From contig CP070727.1 in the NCBI GenBank assembly GCA_020350885.1, positions 977,960 through 1,041,959 on the forward strand: a stretch of DNA of 64,000 nucleotides. The letters run 5' to 3'. The notes below the pieces were generated by a model. That model saw only the letters and a program-made list of their open reading frames with translations. It had not been told where the DNA came from and did no database searches. This document shows positions 8,847-18,369 of the stretch, piece by piece (position 1 is the stretch's first letter; the number at the start of each line of letters is the position of its first letter). Both the position numbers and the translations under genes were made by a program. Source of the stretch: a bacterium (lineage in GTDB: Bacteria > Krumholzibacteriota > Krumholzibacteriia > Krumholzibacteriales > Krumholzibacteriaceae).

Positions 8847-9844
8847 TGTTTATCGACCTGGTGGAGATCGATGTTAGGGGGGGCGACGGGGGAGCCGGCT
8901 GTGTCAGCTTCCGTCGGGAGAAGCATGTACCCCGCGGAGGACCCGACGGGGGGGACGGTGGGATGGGGGGGGATATCGTCATCGAGGTCGATCCGCAGAT
9001 GCGCACACTTTTGGATCTCAGATACCGGAAATCCTACAGGGCGGAGAACGGGCGTCCGGGGCAGGGTAAGTGCAGGGCCGGGCGGAATGGCTCTGCGGTG
9101 GTCATCACGGTACCGCCCGGTACGGTGGTGGAGGATCGGGATTCCGGCAGGATCCTCGCCGATCTGATCGATCCAGGCCAGACACTCGTCGCCGCGGCGG
9201 GGGGGAGGGGCGGGAAGGGCAACTATGCCTTCCGATCGTCGATCGATCAGGCACCGCGACGGGCCACGGGCGGGGAATCAGGTGCCGCGCGGAGATTACG
9301 ACTGACCCTCAAGCTGATCGCCGATGTGGGTATCGTCGGGCTGCCGAACGCCGGTAAATCAACACTTCTCCGTTCGGTGAGTGATGCCCATCCGAGGGTT
9401 GCACCGTACCCATTCACGACCGTCAATCCAGTTCTCGGTATCGTGCGCGTCGATGAGGCGAGGTCGTTTTGCATGGTCGATATACCCGGCCTTATCGAGG
9501 GTGCCCACGAGGGAAAGGGACTGGGCATTCAGTTCCTGCGTCATATCGAACGGTGTCGTATACTCCTGTTTATCGTGGACGTGGCGGCCCTCGTACCGCC
9601 TGAGGAGGCCTACCGGCAGTTGATGCATGAGATCCGGTGCTACAGTGAAACGCTACTCGAGCGTCCTAGGTACGTGGCGCTGAACAAGGTCGACCTGGTC
9701 CCGGAGTCGAATAACGCTATCCGGTTTGCACTGGAGGCGGGTGAGATGATCTTTCGCATCTCCGCCCTGACCCGGCGGGGGCTGGACGGGCTGGTGAAGG
9801 TGCTCTACCGGGCGGTATGCGAAGCCGATAACGGCCGTCTGTAG
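8846..9844 (+). CDS. obg: GTPase Obg (CgtA), ribosome assembly
   Basis: Essential GTPase of 50S maturation and stress signalling. The 332-residue product has the glycine-rich Obg fold (about residues 1-157; GGDGGAGCVSFRREK) followed by the GTPase domain: G1 GLPNAGKST, G2 within PFTTVNP, G3 DIPGLIEGAHEGKGLG and G4 NKVD. It lacks the optional C-terminal OCT domain, so it is the short form. The ATG at 8846 overlaps the preceding stop; a GTG three bases earlier is also in frame. The gene converges with the serpin gene with only three bases between the stops. Confidence 0.95.
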   Translation: MFIDLVEIDVRGGDGGAGCVSFRREKHVPRGGPDGGDGGMGGDIVIEVDPQMRTLLDLRYRKSYRAENGRPGQGKCRAGRNGSAVVITVPPGTVVEDRDSGRILADLIDPGQTLVAAAGGRGGKGNYAFRSSIDQAPRRATGGESGAARRLRLTLKLIADVGIVGLPNAGKSTLLRSVSDAHPRVAPYPFTTVNPVLGIVRVDEARSFCMVDIPGLIEGAHEGKGLGIQFLRHIERCRILLFIVDVAALVPPEEAYRQLMHEIRCYSETLLERPRYVALNKVDLVPESNNAIRFALEAGEMIFRISALTRRGLDGLVKVLYRAVCEADNGRL

Positions 9845-9847
9845 CCG

Positions 9848-11059
9848 TCACGACGGATCGAATATCGAGCCCATAAAGAGTACGAGCCCCGTTTTGTTGT
9901 CACGGATGGCGACAAAGAAGGGGCGATCGACGATCATGCGGAACGGTTTCTCCGGCATCTGGACGCTCGTAACACCGACGACGACGGAGGTGACCGCGGC
10001 GGCTTCCGTTCCCTCCTCATTCACATCCACGAAGGTTTTGTGGATCACATCACTGATGTAAATATTTCCGGAGGATCTCGAGCCCATCCTGGAGAAGTCC
10101 GCCCTGCCGGAAGAGAACGGTTCCTCCATCCCGATTTTGCGAAGTGCACTCTTGAGACTGGTCCCGAATTCCATGGTGAACCGCGGCAGCTCGATGTACC
10201 CGTCTCGACTGCTAAAACCCGAGGTCCACCGCTTCCAGTGTTCGGGGGCGAGTGTATCCTGGAAGTCCGAAAGGTTCGAGCCCTCGCGGGGCAGGAAGAC
10301 GTACATGCTCACCCGGCCCTCGCCGTAGGGGAGGCTGGCAGCCTGAAACTCCGGACACTCGAAGTAGCGGTACTCACCCTTCTGCCGCATGAGCGGTACC
10401 TTCCTCGTGGAGCCGTCGGCGAGATGAAACTCCTTCTTCAGGGTCAACGTTTTGTCGAATTCCTCGGACCACGAGCCCTTGAAGTAGATGGCGTTGATAA
10501 TGTATGCGATCACCTCGGGAGGGACCGATCCTACGATCTTTGCGATCTTCCCCTCCGTCTTCTCCTTGACCCAGCCATTGATCCGTGAAGGGGAGAGCCC
10601 GACGAAGACATCCGCTTCGAAGAAATGCCTGTTGCAGTCGGTGAACTCTTCGTAGAAGGTGAATCCTTTCTTGAGCCAGAGGGAGTTTGCGATCGAGAGA
10701 GCGACATCGGGTGCGGCTCCCTCGAGGCTTTCGATGAGTGCCTTATTCGCCTCGTTCAGCTCTCCACGGCCGAGCCCCGTGATGTGCAGTGCTTCCCCCA
10801 TCGATTGTTCCGTTTCTCCCGAGGCGCCGTTAATGGTCATCGCCAGAGCCAGCGCGATGCTCGCGGGGGAAACGAAGGTGTTTGTCTGTGGAAAGCTGTC
10901 GACGATCTCGGAGTAGAGGTCGAAGCCGAAATTATTGTAGGATGATGCAAGTCCCCGCACGTCGATTTCTTCCCCTTCGCCGGCACATACGTAGTGTACC
11001 GGCGACGTAATGACAAGCACGTAAAAAGCCAGCAGGAAAACGATCACGGTACCTTTCAT
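9848..11059 (-). CDS. Secreted serpin (serine protease inhibitor, family I4)
   Basis: Suicide inhibitor of serine or cysteine proteases. The 403-residue product has an N-terminal Sec signal (about residues 1-26), then the full serpin fold: NTFVSPASIALALAMTINGA, IINAIYFKGSW and the C-terminal RPFFVAIRDNKTGLVLFMG. The hinge EEGTEAAAVT is canonical for an inhibitory serpin, with small residues at P14-P9. Aligning hinge spacing to alpha-1-antitrypsin puts Thr-Ser at P1-P1', within the segment VVVGVTSVQM. That would suit an elastase- or subtilisin-like target rather than trypsin, though the exact bond is inferred. The cysteine near residue 26 is not in a good lipobox. GGGAGG precedes the ATG. Confidence 0.93.
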   Translation of the reverse strand: MKGTVIVFLLAFYVLVITSPVHYVCAGEGEEIDVRGLASSYNNFGFDLYSEIVDSFPQTNTFVSPASIALALAMTINGASGETEQSMGEALHITGLGRGELNEANKALIESLEGAAPDVALSIANSLWLKKGFTFYEEFTDCNRHFFEADVFVGLSPSRINGWVKEKTEGKIAKIVGSVPPEVIAYIINAIYFKGSWSEEFDKTLTLKKEFHLADGSTRKVPLMRQKGEYRYFECPEFQAASLPYGEGRVSMYVFLPREGSNLSDFQDTLAPEHWKRWTSGFSSRDGYIELPRFTMEFGTSLKSALRKIGMEEPFSSGRADFSRMGSRSSGNIYISDVIHKTFVDVNEEGTEAAAVTSVVVGVTSVQMPEKPFRMIVDRPFFVAIRDNKTGLVLFMGSIFDPS

Positions 11060-11469
11060 GGCAGACCTCCCTCGCCCGGGTCCGTTTGTAGAGCGTCACG
11101 GTATACAGCCCATCCGATCGTCTATTCCATTAAACAACCGGATGGCCTGTATGATTCCACTATGACCGGGGAGTTCCCCCTTGATGGGAGTATGACACCG
11201 GATAGGCACACTGTGTAGGAAAAAGAAACGGGGCTGAAGGGGGGTACCACAGCGAATCGGAATAGATATAATTTTGTATATGTTATTAGCTTATCGTGCA
11301 TTCTGTCGCGGTCATTTCCTGTTGACCGTGTGCGTCGTATGTGCTATAATTTAATATGATTAAGGACTATCGAATTCTCTCTGCTGGAGGGTCGATAGGA
11401 TGGTATATCTAAATAATGAATGTCGAAACATCCGTATGGATGAATCGTTTTATACCGAAAGGAGTTAGT
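11060..11469. other. 410-base divergent intergenic region
   Basis: Lies between the serpin (minus) and the CBM20 protein (plus). No coding frame is supported. It holds a clear sigma-70 promoter for the rightward gene (listed separately), an AT-rich stretch at 11265-11300, and an inferred untranslated leader of about 110 bases. The serpin's ribosome site is at the left edge. No convincing serpin promoter was recognised. Confidence 0.6.
11322..11350 (+). promoter_or_regulatory. Sigma-70-type promoter for the CBM20 gene
   Basis: TTGACC (11322-11327), a 17-base spacer, then a perfect TATAAT (11345-11350). The predicted start site is near 11357, about 113 bases upstream of the ATG at 11470. Confidence 0.8.
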
Positions 11470-12321
11470 ATGAAGCGGTTGTTAACGGTTCTCTTGGCGG
11501 TTCCGGTACTCCTCGTATGGACGGGAACCGCATTCGCCACGATCGATTGGGCCGGCGAGATCTGGCCCATACACGGGTATACCGTCTCCGAGGGTTCCGA
11601 CGTCGCCATCTACCTGCAGATCTACAAGACAGGTAAGACGGAGCCGGCGGGACAGGGTGACTCCATCTTGGCGACACTGTACTACGGTCCAGAGCTTGGA
11701 CCCTACACATCGGTGGCTATGAGTTACTTAGGCGATGTGGGCAACAACGACGAGTACCGGGGCTTTATTCCGGCGGCCGCGATCGAGGGGCAGGATTCGA
11801 TCTGGTTCTACTGCGAGGCGTACGATTCGACCGATGCTTCGACGTACACCGGCGCAAAGGACCAGAACCAGAATGATCCTCCGTTCGTATTGAACATCAC
11901 GCCGGTGCTGAACCAGGAGGTTACCGTCTGGTTCGGCATGTGCATGCCTCCCGAGGGGGATCCGGACTACGATCCCGATCCGGGCGATATATGCATTACC
12001 GGAAGCACGCCGGAGCTCACGAACTGGGGTAGCGGTGTACTGATGGCACGGCCGTGCGATTGGTACAGCCCGCTCTTCTACCAGGTGTCGGTAACCTTCC
12101 CGGCCGGCAGCAGCCCGTATATCGAGTACAAGTTCAGGAAGTGGGACTGTGTCGAGTGGGAGCCGGGAGGAAACCACAGCGTGATGATCGACGACACGAA
12201 TCCGACCATGCTTATGCCGTGGATCGACCACTTTGGATGGTACGAGGGTGACGATTGTCCGCTCTGTGGAGTAGGAACTGAAACCTCCACCTGGGGGAAG
12301 ATCAAAGGGATCTACAAGTAG
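11470..12321 (+). CDS. Secreted starch-binding protein with CBM20-like domain
   Basis: The 283-residue product has a Sec signal peptide (about residues 1-24), an unassigned beta-rich N-terminal domain (about 25-148) and a C-terminal CBM20-like starch-binding module (about 150-270). That module carries VTVWFGMC, an ELTNWGSG loop and an IEYKFRKWDCVEWEPGGNH strand pair. No catalytic domain is present, so it probably binds alpha-glucan outside the inner membrane. ATG 11470 follows AAAGGAG by five bases; an in-frame ATG at 11416 has no ribosome site. It has its own promoter and terminator, so it is probably monocistronic, and it opens the glucan locus. Confidence 0.78.
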   Translation: MKRLLTVLLAVPVLLVWTGTAFATIDWAGEIWPIHGYTVSEGSDVAIYLQIYKTGKTEPAGQGDSILATLYYGPELGPYTSVAMSYLGDVGNNDEYRGFIPAAAIEGQDSIWFYCEAYDSTDASTYTGAKDQNQNDPPFVLNITPVLNQEVTVWFGMCMPPEGDPDYDPDPGDICITGSTPELTNWGSGVLMARPCDWYSPLFYQVSVTFPAGSSPYIEYKFRKWDCVEWEPGGNHSVMIDDTNPTMLMPWIDHFGWYEGDDCPLCGVGTETSTWGKIKGIYK

Positions 12322-12335
12322 TCGGTAGATTTCAT

Positions 12336-12380
12336 GGGGGTGCCTTCTGCCATCTTAGGGTAGAAGGTATCCCCTTTTTT
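12336..12380 (+). terminator. Rho-independent terminator after the CBM20 gene
   Basis: A long stem with G-U and single mismatches pairs GGGGTGCCTTCTGCC with GGTAGAAGGTATCCCC and is followed directly by TTTTTT at 12375-12380. It sits 14 bases past the stop. Confidence 0.85.
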
Positions 12381-12551
12381 CTGTGTATGAGGGGGGTATG
12401 TGACGGCAACGGGATCTTCCCGGTAATCGCTCATCGATGAAATTACACACACAATGTACTTAGAAACCACTTTATATTAGCTATCTAATTAATTGATATG
12501 AAACGAATTACGGCTTTATTAGATAAAGGACGGAAGGAGGAGGCAGGAGCT

Positions 12552-14990
12552 ATGGAAGGCAATCGAAGCAGGGTCACACGAGTCATTCTCATCGTCGGAA
12601 TCCTTGCCCTCGCCGGAGGTTTCTCGCTTCTCATCGGTGGTGTTCCCCAGACGATCACCGTTGACGGATCGAACGATTTCCTGCCGGCGAACCTGGTCGA
12701 TGTCGACGGGGGGGATACACAGTTCTCGCAGCTCGACATCGACACGGTCTATGTGACGAACGATGCGAATAAGCTCTATATCGGTTTCTACTACAACAAG
12801 GGTGGCTGGACGGATGTCCAGCTCTGTGTCGCCATCGCGGTCGGTGACACGGCGGGCGGCACGACGGACGCGTGGGGCCATGCGATCGCATGGAACACGG
12901 CGCCGACGAAGCCGGATTATCAGGCCTGGTGCAATATGGACAACTCGTGGCAGGAGCTCAGGAAATGGAATTCCGGCACCTCGTCGTGGGACACCCCTAT
13001 CAGCGGCACCAGCTCGCTCGGCTGGATCAACAACACCGGTTTTGAGGAGATGGGTCTCAACTTCAGCGACCTCGGGATCTCGATGGGGGACACGGTCTGC
13101 ATCGAGTGGATCGTAACACAGACCGGCGCAACCAAGGGTCCCCTCGATGCCGTCATGAACGACGGGGATCAGTTGAGCAGGCCGAGCGGAACGACGTGGG
13201 ATGTCGGAACACCCGTCGAGCTCGATTCGATGTATTGCTATGTCGTTCAGGTGACGGGAGACACCGATCCGCCTGTCGTTCTCAATGTCGATGATCCTCC
13301 GGGAAGCCTCGTCGAGGCAGGAATAGACGATTTTATTCTTATCTTCAACGAGCCGGTCGACGAGACGACTGCCGAGAATGCCGGTAACTACACGATGCTC
13401 AATACGACAGCCGGTATCGACAGTGTCGTGCGGGATCCCGGCTCCCCGGATCGTGTACATATCTATCTCAATACAACGGTGTATCCCGGCGATTCGATAC
13501 GGGCCGTCGAGGTCGTCAATGTGGAGGATCTCGCGAGCAACGTGATCGTCGACAACGACTCGACCAATATGGGCGACTTCTACGTCAAGGGGGTTCTCTT
13601 CCGGGCCCTCATGAGTCTGCACTTCACGCAGCACTCCTTCCCGACCGACACCGTCACGGTCGAGGGGGATCTGGACGGCCTGACGTGGATCCCGTGCGAC
13701 AATGCGTTCATGACGCACGTCGGCGGCGACGTCTACGAGCAGAACCTCGTGATGATCATCGGCTCCGACGATGGCCAGGGGAATCCCAATAACCCGGATT
13801 CGAGCACCTTCAGCGTCGATTTCGAATGGAAACTCAACCACCAGTGCGCAGAGTACGAGCCGCGGCCGAACCGCCAGAGTACGATCAGTATCTACGGCGG
13901 CCCACGTGATACGCTCGAGGTCTGGTGGAACGACGAGGACGACGAGGACTACACCGATCACCCGATCGATGTGATCTTCACGTGCGACTTCAATATCATG
14001 TCTCCGGGACCGGACAGTGTTGCGGCGATCAACGGGAGCGTCTCTCCCCTCACCTTTGATGTGCCGTCGATGAACAACATGGCCGATGACGGCGTCTATC
14101 CGGACGGAACGGGCAGTGACGGGATCTATGCGATAAAGGTCAGATTCCCGGCGATCTCATTCAAGACGGTGAACTACAAATACCTCTACAACGACGTCTA
14201 CGAGTGTATCGGTATAGGTGACCGCGAGGTCTGGCTTAACGACGCCGCCTTCGATACGGTGGGCGGCACACTCGGGCCCCTCGTGATGCCGGTGCAGTAC
14301 TACGACCGCTGCATCACGATCGGGCGGGCCGTCGAGGTAGTATTCAGAGTGCGCACGCTCGGGATCCCGGATATCGATACGGTCGCGGTCAACGGCACGC
14401 CGAACAATCAGCTTCCCGAGGTGATCAACTGGAACATACCGTCGATCAATCCGATGACGCCAAGCACCAGCTATCCAGGCCATACGCCAGGTGAGGAGGT
14501 TCAGTGGTCAATAAGCATCACGTTCCCCGATTCCTCAGACAAGTACGTCGAGTACAAGTACCTCCACAACTCGAACTACGAATGCGAGGGGCAGGGGAAC
14601 CGGTACTTCTATATCGACGATACATACGATGCGGTCGGCAATCCGCAGATACTTGAGATCGACTACTTCGGCTCGTGCGATCCGACGGATGTGCCCGAGG
14701 AGGTGCCGGTCATTCCGCTCGTTCTCAATCAGAACTATCCGAATCCGTTCAACCCGGTCACGACGATCACCTTCACGGTGCCGGCACGGGAGCGTGCCGT
14801 GCTCCGTGTCTACAACGTCAAGGATGAGCTCGTCAGAACCATCCTCGACAGAGTCGTGGATAGCGGCGAGGTGTCCGTGACGTGGGAGGGGGACGATTCC
14901 AGGGGAAGACGGCTTGTGAGCGGCGTCTACTTCTACGAGTTGCGCGTGGGAACGAAGCGCATGAGCCGCAAGATGGTACTGCTCAGATAG
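12552..14990 (+). CDS. Surface protein with CBM9-like domain, three CBM20-like modules and T9SS-type tail
   Basis: The 812-residue product has a hydrophobic export signal (about residues 10-32). Next comes a CBM9/DOMON-like domain (about 33-233) starting GGVPQTITVDGSNDF, then an SbsA-like Ig domain (about 237-346, FNEPVDETTAENAGNY). Three related modules follow (about 347-450, 471-570, 593-696), each closing with a CBM20-like pattern such as EYKYLHNSNYECEGQGNR. The tail (about 722-812), NQNYPNPFNPVTTITF ... SGVYFYELRVG ... KMVLLR, is a T9SS type A / FlgD-like sorting domain. ATG 12552 is preferred over 12498 because of GGAAGGAGG upstream and alignment with the paralogue at 23639-28924. No catalytic domain is seen. 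Confidence 0.78.
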   Translation: MEGNRSRVTRVILIVGILALAGGFSLLIGGVPQTITVDGSNDFLPANLVDVDGGDTQFSQLDIDTVYVTNDANKLYIGFYYNKGGWTDVQLCVAIAVGDTAGGTTDAWGHAIAWNTAPTKPDYQAWCNMDNSWQELRKWNSGTSSWDTPISGTSSLGWINNTGFEEMGLNFSDLGISMGDTVCIEWIVTQTGATKGPLDAVMNDGDQLSRPSGTTWDVGTPVELDSMYCYVVQVTGDTDPPVVLNVDDPPGSLVEAGIDDFILIFNEPVDETTAENAGNYTMLNTTAGIDSVVRDPGSPDRVHIYLNTTVYPGDSIRAVEVVNVEDLASNVIVDNDSTNMGDFYVKGVLFRALMSLHFTQHSFPTDTVTVEGDLDGLTWIPCDNAFMTHVGGDVYEQNLVMIIGSDDGQGNPNNPDSSTFSVDFEWKLNHQCAEYEPRPNRQSTISIYGGPRDTLEVWWNDEDDEDYTDHPIDVIFTCDFNIMSPGPDSVAAINGSVSPLTFDVPSMNNMADDGVYPDGTGSDGIYAIKVRFPAISFKTVNYKYLYNDVYECIGIGDREVWLNDAAFDTVGGTLGPLVMPVQYYDRCITIGRAVEVVFRVRTLGIPDIDTVAVNGTPNNQLPEVINWNIPSINPMTPSTSYPGHTPGEEVQWSISITFPDSSDKYVEYKYLHNSNYECEGQGNRYFYIDDTYDAVGNPQILEIDYFGSCDPTDVPEEVPVIPLVLNQNYPNPFNPVTTITFTVPARERAVLRVYNVKDELVRTILDRVVDSGEVSVTWEGDDSRGRRLVSGVYFYELRVGTKRMSRKMVLLR

Positions 14991-15019
14991 GACCGCTTGG
15001 CAGGGTCGGGTGGCCAGGA

Positions 15020-15065
15020 GGGCCTTTCTTCTATATCGTATATGGAAGAAAGGCCCTTGCTTTTT
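15020..15065 (+). terminator. Rho-independent terminator after the T9SS-tailed protein
   Basis: A 17-bp stem with one mismatch (15020-15036 with 15040-15056, GGGCCTTTCTTC arm) and a three-base loop is followed by TTGCTTTTT. It lies 30 bases past the stop. Confidence 0.92.
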
Positions 15066-15101
15066 GCCTTGAGTACGGCCACTGTATACAGTATGAGTCT
15101 G

Positions 15102-15128
15102 CATGAACACCATTCGGAAACGTTCATG
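15102..15128. repeat. Inverted repeat upstream of the GH13 lipoprotein gene
   Basis: CATGAAC (15102-15108) and GTTCATG (15122-15128) are exact inverted repeats 13 bases apart, in the leader about 70 bases before the GH13 start. A separate 12-bp palindrome, ACTGTATACAGT, lies at 15081-15092. Either could be an operator, but short repeats like these also arise by chance. Confidence 0.3.
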
Positions 15129-15195
15129 TACCATATTGTTCTATGAGGAGTTACAGTATATGGCAGGATTGTGTCCGACGGAGGAGGGATTATCA

Positions 15196-18100
15196 ATGGT
15201 GTCGATTATGTTTCGGAACCGTACCGTCCCGCTCGTGCTGACGGGTTTGGCGATCGGTCTACTCGCTGCGTCGTGCTCACTCGAGCCCCCCGTGAAGACG
15301 CTCGAGGAGGGAAGGGTCGTAGAGAAGGAGATACCTGTCGAGGAGGGAAAGGTAGCCGTCACATTCACCTTCAAGCCGGATGGAACACCGGGCTCGGTCT
15401 ATCTGGCCGGCACCATGAACGACTGGAATTCCTCGAAGGATCGTTTGAGCGATGATGATGGTGACGGCATCTACCAGATCACGCTCGTCCTGGAACCCGG
15501 CTCATACCAGTACAAGTTCGTTATCGACGGGCAGTGGAAGGAGGACCCGGCGGCGTCCTCGTTCGTTGATGACAGGTACGGTGGAAAGAACTCGGTGCTC
15601 GAGCTTGCCGCCGACCAGAGACGGATAACCGTCGGTGTGGGCAAGGGGAAGGCAACGGCCGTGGTGACGAAGAAGGCCGCAAAGAAGCGGGAGGCACCCT
15701 CCGGTGCGGTACGGGTCACATTCCTCTACGAGGTAGGGGCCGGCACGGCGGCGAACGTCTTCCTCGCCGGCACGATAAACGACTGGAGCCCGGACAGCGA
15801 TCCCATGACCGACGACGACGGCGACGGGATCTATGCCATTACATTGGAGCTAGCCCCCGGACGCTACGAGTACAAGTTCGTCCATGACGGGCAGTGGCTG
15901 ACCGATGAGTCCGCCGAGGATTTCACGGACGACGGATTCGGCGGGAAGAACTCCGTACTCAACATCACCCCTGAGGACGCCGATACGGGGCTCATCGTTG
16001 GAATGTTCGAGAGACTTCCCGAGGATTTGGGCGATGCCGGTGCGGTCGTCGGCAGGGAGGGGGACGCGGAGCAGCTCCTCAAGGAGGTGACCTTTCGGTT
16101 TCAGCCGGTGATAAGCGGTGTTCAGAATATCTTCCTGGCCGGCACCTTCAACGACTGGAACGACTCTAAGACGAGGATGACCGACGATAACGGTGACGGC
16201 ATCTACGAGGTGACACTGCTGCTGCCGGTCGGTAGATACCAGTACAAGTTCGTCGTTGACGGGCAGTGGTTTACCGATGAGACGGCCGCCGACTTTGCCC
16301 CCGACGGGTTCGGCGGACAGAACTCGGTCATCAACGTCGACGACAGCTTCAAGGAGGTCCGTTTCGAGCTGGGAGACGGTGAGATGATGACGAGCGATAT
16401 CTCGTCTGCGCTCGACTACTCCATGGTGAATCCGGTGAGCAGGGATCGGATCGAGTTCACGGCACGTGCGCACCGGGACGATGTGGAAAACGTCCAACTG
16501 ATCTACTCGGTCGCGGGGGGCCAGCGGAAGTCGGTCGGGATGGTGCACGCCGAGGCCGATGCGGTATTCCAGTACTACATGGCAGCCCTAGAGGAGCCCG
16601 CCACGGCCGAGATCCAGTTCACCTTCCAGTACAGGGACGGTCAAGCGGCATTTTACGCAACCCCCAAGGGAATCGTGGAGGAGATGCCCGTGGACGACGA
16701 TATGTACGTCTATTCCGACGATATCCTCCCGCCCTTCTTCACTCCCGAGTGGGCGAAGGATGGCGTGTTCTACCAGATCTTTCCGGAACGCTTCCGGAAC
16801 GGAGATCCCGAAAACGATCCAAACTTTAGCGAGCCGTACTATGAGGGAGTGACGAAATTGCCACCCAGCGGCAGGACGAACGGAGAGTACTTCCATTTCG
16901 TACGCAACTGGGGCGATGTGAGCGGGCTTTCGAAGAGCCCGTACCGCACTGATGGAAGACCCGACTACTACTCCTTCTACGGAGGCGATATCGCCGGTGT
17001 AATGGAGAAGCTGCCATACCTCGCAGATCTCGGTGTTACGATCATCTACTTCAATCCGTTGAACCAGGCCCGGTCAAACCACAAGTACGATCCCGTGGAC
17101 TACATGACGATCGATCCCCACTTCGCCGACGAGGAGACATTCAAGGAGTTCGTGAAAGCGGCGCACGAACTCGGTATACGGATCATCGTTGACAAGGCCT
17201 TCAACCATACCGGGAACTGGCATTTCGCCTTCATCGACTCGCGGGACAGGGGGAGGGAGTCGGTCTACTGGGATTGGTACGAATGGAAGCGCTGGCCACT
17301 TCCCGAGGGAGATATCACTAATCCGCTCGATTACTACGACTGCTGGTGGGGATTCGGGATCCATCCGAACCTGAATTTCGATCTCTCGCGGCCGAACAAT
17401 CAGGAGAACGGCATTACCGATGCCGGAATGGCCCAGCCGAATACGGACCTCGTCGAGTACATACTCAATGTCGCACGCTACTGGCTCGGGGAACTCGGCA
17501 TCGACGGTTTCCGTCTCGACGTTCCCAACGAGGTACCCTTCTGGTTCTGGAAGGAGTTCAGGAATGTCGTGGACGAGGTGAATCCCGATGCCTTCCTGAT
17601 CGGCGAGATCTGGGGGAATGCCATGCCGTGGCTCGGTCCGTACGGCTTCCACTCAACGATGAACTACAAGTTTTTCCGCGAGCCGGTGCTCAAGTTCTTC
17701 GCCCTCGGCCAGGGGAGTGCGGCGCAGTTCGACCGTGAGCTCGCTCCGGGCAGGAGCCTCTATCCGAAACAGGCGACACAGGTGATGATGAACCTCGTGG
17801 GCAGTCACGATACCGAGCGGTTTCTCACGATCGCCTCCAACAAGGAAGACCGACTGATGCTTGCCGCACTCTTCCAGATGACTTACCTGGGTATACCCCA
17901 GATCTACTACGGCGACGAGGTCGGGATGAGGGGCGGTAAGGATCCCGATAACCGGCGGCCCTTCACCTGGGGGTGGAAGGAGAATCCCCGGCAGGAGCGG
18001 ATCCATGATTTCTACCGGAAGATCATCGGTATACGTCACACCTATCCCGCGTTACGGACCGGTGCGTTCAGGACGGTGCTTACCGAGGGGAAGGTCTACT

Positions 18101-18312
18101 CGTACCTGCGTGAGGACGATTACGATCGAGTGGTGGTCGTCCTGAACAACGAATCGGTATCGAAGCGGATCGAGCTGCCTCTCGGCGAATTCGGATTTTC
18201 AGACGGTATCCGGTTCGTCGACGAGCTGGGCAGCGGTGAATATCTGGTCGATGGAGGGAGTGTGGCACTCGAGATGCAGCCGATGACCGGCCTCATCCTG
18301 GTGCATCGATGA
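15196..18312 (+). CDS. Neopullulanase/cyclomaltodextrinase-type GH13 lipoprotein with three CBM48 modules
   Basis: Alpha-glucan hydrolase predicted to be membrane-anchored outside the cytoplasm. The 1,038-residue product has a lipobox (LLAASC, Cys27) and three tandem CBM48 modules (about residues 52-138, 171-257 and 296-382). Each module repeats VFLAGTxNDW ... YKFVxDGQW, keeping the glycan-stacking Trp and Lys. A GH13_20-type N-domain (about 388-495) and the catalytic barrel (from about 520) follow. VFYQIFPERFRNGDPENDP is a neopullulanase hallmark. Catalytic residues: Asp775 (GFRLDVPNE, nucleophile), Glu804 (IGEIWG, acid/base), Asp872 (GSHDTERF); region I is DKAFNH. ATG 15196 follows GGAGGAGGG. 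Exact substrate (pullulan, starch or cyclodextrin) is uncertain. Confidence 0.93.
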   Translation: MVSIMFRNRTVPLVLTGLAIGLLAASCSLEPPVKTLEEGRVVEKEIPVEEGKVAVTFTFKPDGTPGSVYLAGTMNDWNSSKDRLSDDDGDGIYQITLVLEPGSYQYKFVIDGQWKEDPAASSFVDDRYGGKNSVLELAADQRRITVGVGKGKATAVVTKKAAKKREAPSGAVRVTFLYEVGAGTAANVFLAGTINDWSPDSDPMTDDDGDGIYAITLELAPGRYEYKFVHDGQWLTDESAEDFTDDGFGGKNSVLNITPEDADTGLIVGMFERLPEDLGDAGAVVGREGDAEQLLKEVTFRFQPVISGVQNIFLAGTFNDWNDSKTRMTDDNGDGIYEVTLLLPVGRYQYKFVVDGQWFTDETAADFAPDGFGGQNSVINVDDSFKEVRFELGDGEMMTSDISSALDYSMVNPVSRDRIEFTARAHRDDVENVQLIYSVAGGQRKSVGMVHAEADAVFQYYMAALEEPATAEIQFTFQYRDGQAAFYATPKGIVEEMPVDDDMYVYSDDILPPFFTPEWAKDGVFYQIFPERFRNGDPENDPNFSEPYYEGVTKLPPSGRTNGEYFHFVRNWGDVSGLSKSPYRTDGRPDYYSFYGGDIAGVMEKLPYLADLGVTIIYFNPLNQARSNHKYDPVDYMTIDPHFADEETFKEFVKAAHELGIRIIVDKAFNHTGNWHFAFIDSRDRGRESVYWDWYEWKRWPLPEGDITNPLDYYDCWWGFGIHPNLNFDLSRPNNQENGITDAGMAQPNTDLVEYILNVARYWLGELGIDGFRLDVPNEVPFWFWKEFRNVVDEVNPDAFLIGEIWGNAMPWLGPYGFHSTMNYKFFREPVLKFFALGQGSAAQFDRELAPGRSLYPKQATQVMMNLVGSHDTERFLTIASNKEDRLMLAALFQMTYLGIPQIYYGDEVGMRGGKDPDNRRPFTWGWKENPRQERIHDFYRKIIGIRHTYPALRTGAFRTVLTEGKVYSYLREDDYDRVVVVLNNESVSKRIELPLGEFGFSDGIRFVDELGSGEYLVDGGSVALEMQPMTGLILVHR

Positions 18313-18369
18313 ACCGTCAGGGAAGTCGGGAATGCCGTGACCGCAGAGGTGTGGCGAACCGTCTGCATA

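Noticed and set aside
12519-13961. 480-codon open frame antisense to the T9SS-tailed protein
   Set aside because: It is the mirror of a well-supported gene with recognisable domains; the antisense product is Asp/Arg/Val-rich low-complexity with no motif, as expected from codon bias.
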